Source: Lysobacterales bacterium (GTDB lineage Bacteria; Pseudomonadota; Gammaproteobacteria; Xanthomonadales; Xanthomonadaceae). Taken from it: a stretch of 64,000 bases of DNA. The position numbers and the translations under genes are program-made. A model generated the notes under the pieces. It saw only the letters and a program-made list of their open reading frames with translations, was not told the origin of the DNA and made no database searches. Within the stretch, counting starts at the first letter, position 1, and every line of letters starts with the position of its first letter. The stretch spans positions 1 to 64,000 of the forward strand of contig JAEKKX010000017.1 in NCBI GenBank assembly GCA_019510125.1, read 5' to 3'. Shown here piece by piece: positions 8,470-17,403 of this stretch.

Positions 8470-9434
8470 CGGAGGCCTCCGCGGAACACCACGACGTACA
8501 TCAGCACGATGTTGCAGGCCAGCAGCAGCGCGCCGGTGCGCCACTGCGCCCGGATCACGCCGTACGGGTCCTTCAGTTCCAGCAGCGCGGCGGGGACCAG
8601 GTTGAAGTTGGCGGCCATCGGCGTCATCAGCGTGCCGCAGTAGCCCGAGAGCATGCCGATCGCGCCCAGCGAGGCCGCATCGGCGCCGTGCAGCTCCACC
8701 AGCAGCGGCAGGCCGATGCCGGCGGTCATCACCGGGAACGCGGCGAACGCATTGCCCATCACGATCGTGAACAGCGCCATGCCCAGCGCGTAGGCGACGA
8801 CCACGAGGAAGGCGTTGTCGACCGGGATCACCCCGCGGACGACGCCCGACACCGCCTGGCCCACGCCCGCGGCCTCGAACACGCTGCCCAGCGTCGCCAG
8901 CAGCAGCGGCAGCAGCGCGGCCCAGCCGATCGCATCGACCAGCCGCCGCGATTGCTCGATCGCCACGCCCGGCGCTTGCCGGGTCATCGCGCAGGCGACC
9001 GCCAGTGCGACGATGCAGGCGACCGCCAGCGATGCGAGCGTCCCGGTGTTGGCGCTGTCGAACAGCGGCTGGCCGTCGAAGGTCAGCCGCTTCGACGCCA
9101 GCGTGCCGGCCACGGTCAGCAGCGGAATCAGCAGCGCCGGCAGGAACAGACGGTTGCCGAGCCGGGTCGATTCGGCGCGCTTTTCCCCGGCCGAACTCTC
9201 GGCGTAGCGCCCGGTGCGCAGCCCGCCGAACCCGGCGATCAGCACCAGCACGACCACGCACACGCCGACCGCGCGCGGCGGCATGCGCTCCGCGGCGAAC
9301 AGCAGCACCGACAACAGCGCCCAGAAGCCGGCGGTCGTGATCCGCCGCAGGTTGCCGGCGTCGCGCGCGCCGCGCCACGCCAGCGCCGCGAAGTAGGCGC
9401 CGAGCAGCCAGTAGACCGGCGTCATCCCGATCAT
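8466..9434 (-). CDS. DUF979 membrane protein, putative 5-oxoproline permease component
   Basis: 322 residues, almost wholly hydrophobic, with about nine to ten predicted membrane helices. Recognisable DUF979 stretches include GNAFAAFPVMTAGIGLPLLV and MLSGYCGTLMTPMAANFNLVP. DUF969 and DUF979 genes are usually adjacent and often sit with pcp or pxp genes, so a role in 5-oxoproline or pyroglutamyl-peptide transport is a reasonable inference, not something the sequence proves. The start at 9434 (MIGMTPVYW) has GGAGGAGA upstream and overlaps the DUF969 stop by 4 nt. A second in-frame ATG lies 3 codons later. Confidence 0.85.
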   Translation of the reverse strand: MIGMTPVYWLLGAYFAALAWRGARDAGNLRRITTAGFWALLSVLLFAAERMPPRAVGVCVVVLVLIAGFGGLRTGRYAESSAGEKRAESTRLGNRLFLPALLIPLLTVAGTLASKRLTFDGQPLFDSANTGTLASLAVACIVALAVACAMTRQAPGVAIEQSRRLVDAIGWAALLPLLLATLGSVFEAAGVGQAVSGVVRGVIPVDNAFLVVVAYALGMALFTIVMGNAFAAFPVMTAGIGLPLLVELHGADAASLGAIGMLSGYCGTLMTPMAANFNLVPAALLELKDPYGVIRAQWRTGALLLACNIVLMYVVVFRGGLR

Positions 9435-10165
9435 GCGCCGTCTCCTCCGCGGACGGGTGCGTCCTGCGGATGCGCGCGGGCGAGGGCGCGCTCGAACCGG
9501 CGCAGGCGCCAGGCGTGGATCAGGAACGCGCAGACGGCGGTCGGGATGCCCCAGATCGCGATCCGCAGCGGTTCCAGCGACAGTCCGTGGTCGGCGAAGA
9601 ATCCCTGGATCAGCAGCACCGCGCCGAACGCGATGAAGATGTCCTCGCCGAAGAACAGGCCGACGTTGTCGGTGCCCGCCGCCATCGCGCGGATGCGCTC
9701 GCGTTCGTCCCCGGACAGCGCGCCGTGCGAGGTCTCCGCGGCGGCTTCGGCCATCGGTGCGACCAGCGGCCGCACGGTCTGCGGATGGCCGCCGACGCTG
9801 GTCAGGCCGATCGCGGACAGCAACTGGCGCAGCAGCAGATAGGCGGTCAGCAGGCGGCTCATCGTCGCTCCGCGCAGCCCGGCGATCCACGCCTGCGCGC
9901 GTTCCTTGAGGCCGTGGCGTTCGAGCAGGCCGATCACCGGCAGCGTGACCAGGAACAGCAGCAGGTAGCGCTTTTCGGTGAAGGCCTTGCCGAGGATGTC
10001 GAGCACGTCCAGCGGCGACAGCTTCGCGGCGAGGCCGGTGACGAAGCCGGCGGCGACCACGACCAGCGCCGCGTTCAGGCGCAGCGCGAAGCCGAGGACG
10101 ACCGCGGCGACCCCGATCAGCGGCCAGTAGTCGACGACTGCGTGCTGGACGGCGTCGGCGCTCAT
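9431..10165 (-). CDS. DUF969 membrane protein, partner of DUF979
   Basis: 244 residues with several membrane helices: WPLIGVAAVVLGFALRL near the start, YLLLFLVTLPVIGLL, and IAFGAVLLIQGFF plus IAIWGIPTAVCAFLIHAW near the end. The soluble loop LTSVGGHPQTVRPLVAPMAEA and the NVGLFFGEDIFIAFG stretch are typical of the family. It probably forms one transport system with DUF979, the next gene. ATG at 10165 overlaps the PxpA stop by 4 nt. Substrate assignment rests on operon context only. Confidence 0.85.
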   Translation of the reverse strand: MSADAVQHAVVDYWPLIGVAAVVLGFALRLNAALVVVAAGFVTGLAAKLSPLDVLDILGKAFTEKRYLLLFLVTLPVIGLLERHGLKERAQAWIAGLRGATMSRLLTAYLLLRQLLSAIGLTSVGGHPQTVRPLVAPMAEAAAETSHGALSGDERERIRAMAAGTDNVGLFFGEDIFIAFGAVLLIQGFFADHGLSLEPLRIAIWGIPTAVCAFLIHAWRLRRFERALARAHPQDAPVRGGDGA

Positions 10166-10938
10166 GCCTGCCTGCCCGCAGGCCTTTCCGCGGGGGCGGC
10201 CACGCCCAGGCCCGCACGCGCGAGCCGCGCCCGCACCGCCTGCGCGACCGCGACCGCGTCGTCGCGATCGCCGTGCAGGCACAGCGTGTCCGCGCGCAGC
10301 ATCACCGCGCGGCCGCGGGCGTCCTTGGCCAGCCCGAGCCCGGCGAGCATGAAGGCGCGCTCGGCGACCTCGTCCGGCGCGGCGATCACCGCGCCGGGCT
10401 GGTTGCGCCCGAGCAGCCGGCCTTCGCCGTCGTAACCGCGATCGGGGAACACCTCGTGCACCACCGCCAGCCCCGCGTCCGCCGCGATCGCCAGCAGCAG
10501 TGAGCCGGACAGGCCGACCAGCGGCAGCGACGCGTCGAAGGCCTGCACGGTCCGCACCACGGCGGCGGCGACCTCGGCATCGTCGGCGGCGCGGTTGTAC
10601 AGCGCGCCGTGCAGCTTGACGTGCGCGATCGCGACCGACTGTTCGCGGGCGAGGGCGGCGAACGTCGCCAGTTGCGCCGCCACGCTGCGCGCGATGGCCT
10701 CGGCGTCGTCGCCGGTCTCGCGGCGGCCGAAGTGTTCGCGGTCGGCGTAACCCGGATGCGCGCCGGCGGCGACGCCGTGCGCGGCGCACAGGCGCAGCGT
10801 TTCGCGGATGGTGTCGGCGTCGCCGGCGTGCGCGCCGCAGGAAATGTTGGCGGACGAGATCAGCGGCACGAGGTCGGCGTCGTGGCCGCAGCCTTCGCCG
10901 AGGTCGCAGTTGAGGTCGATGGTGGTCAAGGCGGTCAT
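10162..10938 (-). CDS. pxpA: 5-oxoprolinase subunit A (LamB/YcsF family)
   Basis: PxpA works with PxpB and PxpC in the ATP-dependent opening of 5-oxoproline to glutamate. It is 258 residues. Family signatures are present: IDLNCDLGEG (7-16), SSANISCGAHAGD, AAGAHPGYADREHFGRR, HVKLHGALYN and EVFPDRGY, ending with LCLHGD. The ATG at 10938 overlaps the stop of the preceding HEAT-like gene by 4 nt. PxpA is separated from pxpBC by that extra gene, whereas pxp genes are commonly adjacent. Confidence 0.95.
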   Translation of the reverse strand: MTALTTIDLNCDLGEGCGHDADLVPLISSANISCGAHAGDADTIRETLRLCAAHGVAAGAHPGYADREHFGRRETGDDAEAIARSVAAQLATFAALAREQSVAIAHVKLHGALYNRAADDAEVAAAVVRTVQAFDASLPLVGLSGSLLLAIAADAGLAVVHEVFPDRGYDGEGRLLGRNQPGAVIAAPDEVAERAFMLAGLGLAKDARGRAVMLRADTLCLHGDRDDAVAVAQAVRARLARAGLGVAAPAERPAGRQA

Positions 10939-11426
10939 TCTTCGGTGGGTTCCAGCAGCCGGCGCTCGCCGCGCAGGATCGCTTCGGCGATCATGGCGAT
11001 GGGCTTGTCGGCGTATCGGTATTGCCGCGCATAGCGCGTGCCGAGGGGCTGGTCGATCTGGTAGATCGCGAGCAGGGCGTCGCTGCGGAAATAGGCTTTT
11101 TCACTGGCATTCTCAAGCAGGCCGACCAGCGTCGGCACCGCCTTGCGATCGCCGATGTAACCCAGTGCGCCGATCGCGTAGCGGCGGTATTTCATGTCCT
11201 GGTGTGCGATGGCCTCGCAGATCGCGGGGACCATCGGGCGACCGGCGGCGATCAGCGGGTCGTCGATCTCGGGTTCGTGGTCGGACAAGTCGTAGAACGC
11301 GTGCCACGCCTTCGCGAAGCGCTTGCCGCCGGTGCGGTAGTCGACGTCGTCGGCGCGCGCATCGACGGCGGCGAACAGCAGGGCGGCGAGCGCGAGCGAG
11401 GCGATGGCCGGTCGGAGCAGGGTCAT
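10935..11426 (-). CDS. Secreted HEAT-like repeat protein within the pxp operon
   Basis: 163 residues. A signal peptide (MTLLRPAIASLALAALLFAA...ARA, cut near 25) predicts export to the periplasm. The mature chain has helical pairs resembling PBS-lyase/HEAT repeats: PMVPAICEAIAHQDMKYRRYAIGALGYIGDRKAVPTLVGLLENASEKAYFRSDALLAIYQI is the clear region, split here across about 70-130. Its start overlaps the pxpC stop and its end overlaps the pxpA start, each by 4 nt, so it is translated as part of the operon. Its role is unknown. It might scaffold a transport step, but nothing in the sequence shows this. Confidence 0.75.
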   Translation of the reverse strand: MTLLRPAIASLALAALLFAAVDARADDVDYRTGGKRFAKAWHAFYDLSDHEPEIDDPLIAAGRPMVPAICEAIAHQDMKYRRYAIGALGYIGDRKAVPTLVGLLENASEKAYFRSDALLAIYQIDQPLGTRYARQYRYADKPIAMIAEAILRGERRLLEPTEE

Positions 11427-12412
11427 GGCGCGGTGTCCCGGGCGAGGGCGAGGTCGATGGCCCATTCTAGTCGCGCGATCCGCGCCGCCCGCTGCGCCCA
11501 TGCCGCGCGGGCTTCGTCCCACGACACCGCGACGAAGCGCAGCGCATCACCGGCGCGTCGCTGCGCCAGCCGCGGCAGGTCGGCGGCGATCACATGGCCG
11601 AGCCGGGGATAGCCGCCGACGGTCTGCGCGTCGGCGAGCAGCACGATCGGATGGCCGTCCGGCGGCAACTGGATCGTCCCCGGCGCGACTGCGGCGGACA
11701 CCTGTTCCGGCGACGCGATCGCCAGCGGATCGCCGGCGCAGCGCAGGCCCTGGCGATCGCTGCGCGGATCGACCGTCCAGCGACTCCCGTCGAGCGCCGC
11801 GGCGGCGTCGGCGCAGGCCGGCGCCACGCGGATCGGTGCATCGCGCGGCACGTCGGCGTCGAGGTCGATCCACCAGCCCGGCGCCTGCGGCGCGTCCGCG
11901 CCTGCCGGGACGGTGTTGCAGCGGGACTTCCCGATCGGCAGCGCATCGCCCTCGCGCAGCGCGCGCCCGTCGAGCCCGCCGAAGCCGCCGCGCAGGTCGG
12001 TGCTGCGGCTGCCCAGCACGACCGGCACGTCGAAGCCGCCGGCGACCGCCAGCCACGCGCGCAGGCCGCCGCGGACCGCGCCGAGCCGCAGCGTGCCGGC
12101 GGGCAGGGCGAGCGGACGACCGCCGGGGAGCGCGTGACGCGCGCCGTCGGCGGCCTCGAAGCGCGCCTCGACCGTAGCCCCGCACAGCGCGACCCGCGCC
12201 GGCGCCGGCAGCGCCAGGGTCGGGCCGGACAGGGTCAGCTCCAGCACCGCCGCGTCCGGCGCGTTGCCGACCAGCCGGTTCGCGAGCGCGGCGAGATCGG
12301 GATCGAGCGCGCCGGCGCGACCGACGCCGAGATGGCGCCAGCCGTGGCGGCCGCGGTCCTGCACCGTGGTCAGCGCGCCGGGCCGCAGCACCCGCCAGGC
12401 CGGGCCGCTCAC
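11423..12412 (-). CDS. pxpC: 5-oxoprolinase subunit C (KipA/biotin-dependent carboxyltransferase-like)
   Basis: 329 residues of the AHS2/KipA family. Typical segments are WRVLRPGALTTVQDRGRHGWRHLGVGRAGALD at the start (12-44 or so), VLELTLSGPTL, YLAVAGGFDVP-like RAWLAVAGGFDVPVVLGSRST, and GHPIVLLADAQTVGGYPRLG near the end. It forms the PxpBC complex that phosphorylates or activates 5-oxoproline with ATP before PxpA acts. The GTG at 12412 is chosen because it overlaps the pxpB stop by 4 nt and gives the expected N-terminus. Confidence 0.94.
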   Translation of the reverse strand: MSGPAWRVLRPGALTTVQDRGRHGWRHLGVGRAGALDPDLAALANRLVGNAPDAAVLELTLSGPTLALPAPARVALCGATVEARFEAADGARHALPGGRPLALPAGTLRLGAVRGGLRAWLAVAGGFDVPVVLGSRSTDLRGGFGGLDGRALREGDALPIGKSRCNTVPAGADAPQAPGWWIDLDADVPRDAPIRVAPACADAAAALDGSRWTVDPRSDRQGLRCAGDPLAIASPEQVSAAVAPGTIQLPPDGHPIVLLADAQTVGGYPRLGHVIAADLPRLAQRRAGDALRFVAVSWDEARAAWAQRAARIARLEWAIDLALARDTAP

Positions 12413-13101
12413 GCCCCGCGCTCCAGCGCCGCGAACGCGGCGTCGTCGATGGCGACGAAACGCACGCGATCGCCCGGCGCCAGCAGCGAAGGCGAGGCCC
12501 GCGCCGGATCGAACAGCCGCAGCGGCGTGCGTCCCAGCAGGCGCCAGCCGCCGGGGCTTTCGCGCGGATAGATGCCGGTCTGCGCGCCGCCGATGCCGAC
12601 GCTGCCGGCCGGCACGCGGCTGCGCGGCGTCGCCAGCCGCGGCAGCGCGAGCGCGGGGTCGAGCCCGGCCAGGTACGGGAAGCCCGGCGCGAAGCCGATC
12701 ATCGCGACCGTGTACAGCGGCGCGGCGTGGCGTTCGATCAGTTGCGCCGGCGACAGCCCGAGGGCGTCGGCGGCATCGGCGAGGTCGATGCCGTGGTCGC
12801 CGCCGTAGCGCACCGGGATCTCGACGACGGGGGCCGAGGCGGTCGCGGCCGCGGGCGCGTGGTCGCGATGCGCCAGCAGCCAGGCCCGCACGTCGTCGGC
12901 CGGCACGGCGGCCGGATCGAAGCACACGCCCAGGCTGTCCCACCCGGGCACCAGGTCGCGCAGCCAGGCCGGCGCTTCGCCGCGCAGACGCGCGGCCAGC
13001 ACGTGCGCCCGCGCGTTCGCATCGTCGCCGGGCGCGAAGCGCAGCAGCCAGGCGTCGTCGGCGAGGGCTTCGATGTGCGGGGCGATGCCGCCCGCGGTCA
13101 T
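12409..13101 (-). CDS. pxpB: 5-oxoprolinase subunit B (KipI/AHS1 family)
   Basis: 230 residues of the AHS1/KipI family. Diagnostic stretches are EIPVRYGGDHGIDLADAA, HAAPLYTVAMIGFAPGFPYLAGLD (read across about 130-153), TPRSRVPAGSVGIGGAQTGIYP and PGGWRLLGRTP. It partners PxpC. In Bacillus the homologue KipI also inhibits the sporulation kinase KinA, a role not expected here. Its ATG at 13101 overlaps the HIT gene stop by 4 nt. Confidence 0.95.
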   Translation of the reverse strand: MTAGGIAPHIEALADDAWLLRFAPGDDANARAHVLAARLRGEAPAWLRDLVPGWDSLGVCFDPAAVPADDVRAWLLAHRDHAPAAATASAPVVEIPVRYGGDHGIDLADAADALGLSPAQLIERHAAPLYTVAMIGFAPGFPYLAGLDPALALPRLATPRSRVPAGSVGIGGAQTGIYPRESPGGWRLLGRTPLRLFDPARASPSLLAPGDRVRFVAIDDAAFAALERGA

Positions 13102-13532
13102 GCCGACAGTGCGCCGCGCAGCAGGGCCACGCGTTCGACCAGCGCTTCGGGCGTGTACGGCTGCGCGGTCGCGGTGCCCCAGACCGGGCGCGGCCAGGCG
13201 ATGTCGTCGCGATAGCGGGCGATGACGTGGACGTGCAGTTGCGGCACCACGTTGCCCAGCGCGGCGACGTTGAGCTTGTGCGGCTGCACCGACGCCTGCA
13301 GCGCGCGGCAGGCGCGATCGATCTCGGCGGTGAGCGCGGCCTGCTGCGCGGGATCGAGGTCGGTGAGTTCGGTGGCACCGGCGATCCGCGGCGCCAGGAT
13401 CAGCCACGGATGGTGGGCGTCGTCCATCAGCAGGACGTCGCACAGCGGCCAGTGCGCCAGCGGATGGGTGTCGTCGGCGAGCTGCGGATGCAGGTGCCAG
13501 CCGGGCGGGGCGGCGGTCGCGTGTCGGCTCAT
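13098..13532 (-). CDS. HIT-domain protein (putative nucleotide hydrolase)
   Basis: 144 residues of the histidine-triad superfamily. These enzymes hydrolyse or transfer nucleoside monophosphates. The active-site stretch reads VPQLHVHVIARY (Q98, H100, H102), preceded by KLNVAALGN. In the usual HxHxHxx motif the middle His is the nucleophile, and by alignment that is H100, which is kept, while the first His is replaced by Gln. The substrate is unknown. The ATG at 13532 overlaps the stop of the dienelactone hydrolase gene by 4 nt. Confidence 0.85.
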   Translation of the reverse strand: MSRHATAAPPGWHLHPQLADDTHPLAHWPLCDVLLMDDAHHPWLILAPRIAGATELTDLDPAQQAALTAEIDRACRALQASVQPHKLNVAALGNVVPQLHVHVIARYRDDIAWPRPVWGTATAQPYTPEALVERVALLRGALSA

Positions 13533-14191
13533 GTCAGGTGCTCCGCGAGGAAGGCGCAGGTACGCGTCCAGGCCAGCGCCGCGGCGTCGGCGTCGAAGTC
13601 GGCGCGTTCGTCGCAGTTGAAACCGTGGCCGGCGGGGTAGACATGGATCGTCGCCTGCGGATGATGCAGGCGGTGCTTGTCCACGTCCTCGGGCGGGATG
13701 ATCGGATCGCGTTCGCCGAAGTGGAACAGCATCGGCGCGCGCGCCGGTTCGCCGAGGAACGGCACGCTGCGGCCGCCGTAATAGGTCACCGACGGCAGGC
13801 CCAGGCGGGTGTTGGCGAGCATCGCCACGGTGCCGCCCCAGCAGAAGCCCACCGCCGCCACCCGGTGGCCCGCTTCGTGCAGCCAGCGCGCACCCGACTC
13901 GACGATCTTCAGCGCCCGCTCGAAGCCCAGCGCGGACGTGTACGCGCGCCCGCGGGCCACGCCGTCCTCGTCGTAGCGCAGTTCGACCCCGGGCTCGACC
14001 GGGTCGAACAGCGCCGGGGCCATCGCGGTGAAACCGGCCTCGGCGAAGCGGTCGGCGACGCCGCGGATGTGGTGGTTCACGCCGAAGATCTCCTGGACCA
14101 CCACCACCGCGCCCCGCGGCGCGGCCAGCGGTCGTGCCAGCCAGGCCTGAACGGGGCCTTCGGGGGTCGCCAGGGGCATCCACTCGCCCAT
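13529..14191 (-). CDS. Dienelactone hydrolase family protein
   Basis: 220-residue alpha/beta hydrolase. The Cys-His-Asp triad is C117 (AVGFCWGGTVA), D162 (FGERDPIIP) and H189 (PAGHGFN), and Glu34 in VVQEIFGVNHHIR is also conserved. In this family such proteins open lactone or other ester bonds. Sequence does not tell which substrate is used. I chose the ATG at 14191 because MGEWMPLATPEG begins the conserved fold. It is the first gene of the nine-gene pxp operon and diverges from rimO. Confidence 0.87.
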   Translation of the reverse strand: MGEWMPLATPEGPVQAWLARPLAAPRGAVVVVQEIFGVNHHIRGVADRFAEAGFTAMAPALFDPVEPGVELRYDEDGVARGRAYTSALGFERALKIVESGARWLHEAGHRVAAVGFCWGGTVAMLANTRLGLPSVTYYGGRSVPFLGEPARAPMLFHFGERDPIIPPEDVDKHRLHHPQATIHVYPAGHGFNCDERADFDADAAALAWTRTCAFLAEHLT

Positions 14192-14277
14192 CGGGTCGCT
14201 CGCAGGTTCGGAACGGTGTGTCCGGGACGGGGATCGTACCGCTCCGCCGCGCGGGCGGGGCGATGCGCTCCCGGCGG

Positions 14278-14283
14278 TATAAT
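14278..14283 (+). promoter_or_regulatory. Possible -10 box for rimO
   Basis: A perfect TATAAT hexamer 53 bp before the rimO ATG, in a GC-rich divergent spacer. No -35 hexamer is recognisable. Confidence 0.4.
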
Positions 14284-14336
14284 CGCCGGCTGCCCGCGCA
14301 TCCCCGCGGGCCCCGTCCGACGCGAAGCCTCCGCCC

Positions 14337-15728
14337 ATGTCCGCCATCGATCCCTCCACCGGCCGCCGCGTCGGATTCGTCAGTCTCGGCTGCCCCAAGG
14401 CGCTGGTGGACTCTGAGCGCATCCTCACCCAGTTGCGGGTCGAGGGCTACGACATCGTCCAGACCTACGACGACGCCGACGTGGTGGTGGTGAACACCTG
14501 CGGCTTCATCGATTCGGCGGTGGCCGAGTCGCTGGACGCGATCGGCGAGGCCATGGCCGAGAACGGCAAGGTCATCGTCACCGGCTGCCTGGGCAAGCGC
14601 CCGGAGCAGATCCGCGAGGCGCATCCGGACGTGCTCGCGATCACCGGCCCGCAGGACTACCAGAGCGTGATGAAGGCCGTGCACGCGGCGCTGCCGCCGA
14701 CCCACGACCCGTTCACCGACCTGGTGCCGCGCCGGCTTGCCGAGCGCGCCGCGCTCGACGACGGCATCGGCGTCAAACTGACCCCCAAGCACTACGCGTA
14801 CCTGAAGATTTCCGAAGGCTGCAACCACCGCTGCAGCTTCTGCATCATCCCGTCGATGCGCGGCGACCTAGTGTCGCGGCCGGTCGACGAGGTGCTGCGC
14901 GAGGCCGAGAAGCTGGTCATGGGCGGGGTGAAGGAACTGCTGGTGATCTCGCAGGACACCAGCGCCTATGGGGTCGACGTGAAGTACGCCGAGCGCACCT
15001 GGCGCGACAAGGCCTACCAGACCCGGATGAAGGCGCTGTGCGAAGGCCTGTCGGAGCTCGGCGCGTGGACCCGGCTGCACTACGTCTATCCGTACCCGCA
15101 CGTGGACGAGATCGTGCCGCTGATGGCCGAGACCCGCGACGGCATGCCCCGGCTGCTGCCGTACCTCGACATCCCGTTCCAGCACGCCAGTCCGCGCGTG
15201 CTGAAGCTGATGAAGCGCCCCGGCGCGGTCGACAAAACGCTCGAACGCATCCGCGGCTGGCGCGCGATCTGCCCCGAGATCACCCTGCGCAGCACGTTCA
15301 TCGTCGGTTTCCCCGGCGAGACCGAACGGGAGTTCGAGGAACTGCTCGACTTCCTCGACGAGGCGCAGCTCGACCGGGTCGGCGCGTTCGCCTACTCGCC
15401 GGTCGAGGGCGCGGCCGCCAACGCGCTGCCCGACCCGGTGCCCGAGGAAGTGAAGCAGGAGCGCCTGGCCCGGTTCATGGAGCGCCAGGCCGCGATTTCC
15501 GAAGCCAAGCTGGCGGCGAAGGTCGGCAGTGTGCAGCGCTGCCTGGTGGATGCGGTCGATGGCGACCTCGGGCTCGCGCGCTCGATGGCCGACGCGCCGG
15601 AGATCGACGGCCTCGTGCAGATCCAGAACAGCCGCGAAGCCGGCCTGCGCCCCGGCGAGTTCGTGGACGTCGAGATCATGGGCAGCGACGAGCACGATCT
15701 GTTCGGCGAAGTCGTCTTCGACGATTGA
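14337..15728 (+). CDS. rimO: Ribosomal protein uS12 methylthiotransferase
   Basis: Adds a methylthio group to the conserved aspartate of ribosomal protein uS12. It is 463 residues in three domains. The N-terminal UPF0004 domain carries cluster cysteines in [13 protein letters not shown] (C19), VVNTCGFID and VTGCLGKR. The radical-SAM domain has C162-x3-C166-x2-C169 ([16 protein letters not shown]). A C-terminal TRAM domain ends the protein. GCPKALVD and [10 protein letters not shown] distinguish RimO from MiaB. A 7-bp gap separates it from the DUF3025 gene. Confidence 0.97.
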   Translation: MSAIDPSTGRRVGFVSLGCPKALVDSERILTQLRVEGYDIVQTYDDADVVVVNTCGFIDSAVAESLDAIGEAMAENGKVIVTGCLGKRPEQIREAHPDVLAITGPQDYQSVMKAVHAALPPTHDPFTDLVPRRLAERAALDDGIGVKLTPKHYAYLKISEGCNHRCSFCIIPSMRGDLVSRPVDEVLREAEKLVMGGVKELLVISQDTSAYGVDVKYAERTWRDKAYQTRMKALCEGLSELGAWTRLHYVYPYPHVDEIVPLMAETRDGMPRLLPYLDIPFQHASPRVLKLMKRPGAVDKTLERIRGWRAICPEITLRSTFIVGFPGETEREFEELLDFLDEAQLDRVGAFAYSPVEGAAANALPDPVPEEVKQERLARFMERQAAISEAKLAAKVGSVQRCLVDAVDGDLGLARSMADAPEIDGLVQIQNSREAGLRPGEFVDVEIMGSDEHDLFGEVVFDD

Positions 15729-15735
15729 TCCCGGC

Positions 15736-16551
15736 ATGCGGGCGAAGCGCCGTTTCATCGCCCCGCCGCGCGACGGCGTCGATCCGGCCTGCTTCGAGCA
15801 TCCGGTCCACGCCGGCTACGCCGCCCATCGCGACTGGTGCGTGTCTGCGGACTGGCCGTCGATCGACGCGCTGAACGCCGCGCTGCCGCCGCACGGTCCG
15901 CGGTTCGTGGCGCAGGACGCGAGCCTGCTCGACGACGGCCTGCACTACGAAACCCGCATCGCCGCACGCCACACCATCGCCACCCGGCCGGGGAACTGGC
16001 ACGACCTGTTCAACGCGATGGTGTGGTGCCGGCATCCCGCGCTCAAGCGCGCGCTCAACGCCCGGCAGTGCGCGCACATCGCGCGCATGGGGCCGTCGGC
16101 GCGCAACCGCGCGCAATACGCGCTGACCCAGTTCGACGAAGCCGGCGCCATCGTGCGGGTGCGCGATCCGGCGTTGCTCGCCGCCTGGGACCGGCACGAC
16201 TGGCAGGCGCTGTGTCTCGATCGCGCCGACGCCTGGCGCAGCGGCGACATCGCGATCGCCGCCATCGTCGGCCACGCCCTGCTCGAACTCTCGCTGGCGC
16301 CGGCGCTGTTCCCGGTGGCGAAATGCCTGGTCGTGTTCGGCGAGGCCGACGACGCGGCCTGCATCGCGCAGGTCGCCGCCGCGATCGACGCCGGCCGGGT
16401 GCTCGGCGACCCGCTGGAACTGCGGCCGCTGCCGCTGGCCGGCATCCCCGGCTGGCATCCGCGGCAGGACGACGCCTTCTACGCGGCCACGCCGTGCTTC
16501 CGTCCGGTGCGCCCGGGTCGCGCCTATCCTGCGCCGATCGTCCTCGGCTGA
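15736..16551 (+). CDS. DUF3025 family protein
   Basis: 271 residues matching the DUF3025 family. Typical stretches are HDLFNAMVWCRHPALKRALNA and QYALTQFDEAGAIV, followed by ELSLAPALFPVAKCLVV. The family occurs in many beta- and gammaproteobacteria and has no assigned function. No signal peptide or membrane helix is visible, so it is probably cytoplasmic. It starts 7 bp after rimO and is probably co-transcribed with it. Confidence 0.85.
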   Translation: MRAKRRFIAPPRDGVDPACFEHPVHAGYAAHRDWCVSADWPSIDALNAALPPHGPRFVAQDASLLDDGLHYETRIAARHTIATRPGNWHDLFNAMVWCRHPALKRALNARQCAHIARMGPSARNRAQYALTQFDEAGAIVRVRDPALLAAWDRHDWQALCLDRADAWRSGDIAIAAIVGHALLELSLAPALFPVAKCLVVFGEADDAACIAQVAAAIDAGRVLGDPLELRPLPLAGIPGWHPRQDDAFYAATPCFRPVRPGRAYPAPIVLG

Positions 16552-16673
16552 GCGCGCGGCCGTCGAGGCGTGCGGCCCTCGATGCGTGGCGGCACGGATG
16601 CGCGTGGCCTCGCGCCGCCCCGGCCGACGTTCGAGGAGTCACGAATCGGCTTCCCGCCGCCATGGAGTCCGCC

Positions 16674-17321
16674 ATGCCGTTTGCCCGCTGCGTTTGGCCC
16701 GCGCTGCTGCTGATCGCCGGCGTCGCCGGCGCCGACGACCGGGTCGCGCCGGTGATGACCGACGACACGCTGCGCCTGGCGTTGCCCGACGGCGCGCGGA
16801 TCGAGGCGCGGCTGGACGGCGACATCAACGCGGACGGCCTCGCGGACGTGGTCGTGGTCGCCCGCAGCGACACCGATCGCGTGCTCAAGGCGTTCGCCGC
16901 CTACGCAAGCGAGACCGACAACGGCTTCGACCCGGTGGGCGAGATGCGGATGACTTATTCGCCGCTGGCGAAGACGACGCTGCGCCTGCTGCACGGCGTG
17001 GTGATCGTGACCGACACCGACGGCGCCGCGACCGCGATCGACGCCACCTACCGCTTCCGCTTCGAGCGCCAGCCCGAGTCCGTCGGCCACGGCCGCATGC
17101 GCCTGATCGGCGACGACGTGCGCATGCACAGCCGCACCGGCGCGCACGAAAGCACCGCGGTCAGCACCAATCGTCTCACCGGCGAACGCATCGTCCAGGT
17201 CGCCATGCCCGGTCCGAAGGGCGACGTCGAACAGCCGCAGAAGACGATGAAGGTCTCGTCCAAGCCGCTCTACATGGAGGAAGCGCCGACGCCGGGGCAG
17301 ACGCTGGAGGCCGTGCGCTGA
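16674..17321 (+). CDS. Secreted protein with a DxDxNxDG calcium-type loop
   Basis: 215 residues. A signal peptide (about 1-20, ending VAGA) is followed by LDGDINADGLAD (47-58), which fits the DxDxNxDGxxD loop found in FG-GAP, dockerin and related calcium-binding repeats. The rest (TDTDGAATAIDATYRFRFERQ and KKTMKVSSKPLYMEE-like end) is not recognised. GGAG at 16664-16667 lies 6 bp before the chosen ATG. An upstream in-frame ATG at 16662 would add four residues. Function unknown. Confidence 0.7.
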   Translation: MPFARCVWPALLLIAGVAGADDRVAPVMTDDTLRLALPDGARIEARLDGDINADGLADVVVVARSDTDRVLKAFAAYASETDNGFDPVGEMRMTYSPLAKTTLRLLHGVVIVTDTDGAATAIDATYRFRFERQPESVGHGRMRLIGDDVRMHSRTGAHESTAVSTNRLTGERIVQVAMPGPKGDVEQPQKTMKVSSKPLYMEEAPTPGQTLEAVR

Positions 17322-17403
17322 CGGAGGCGTTCGCCGGGAGCCCCGGGCTGCGGGGCGGATCGCGGCATCCGCGGCACGCCAAGCGCAGACCCCGCCACCG
17401 GGA

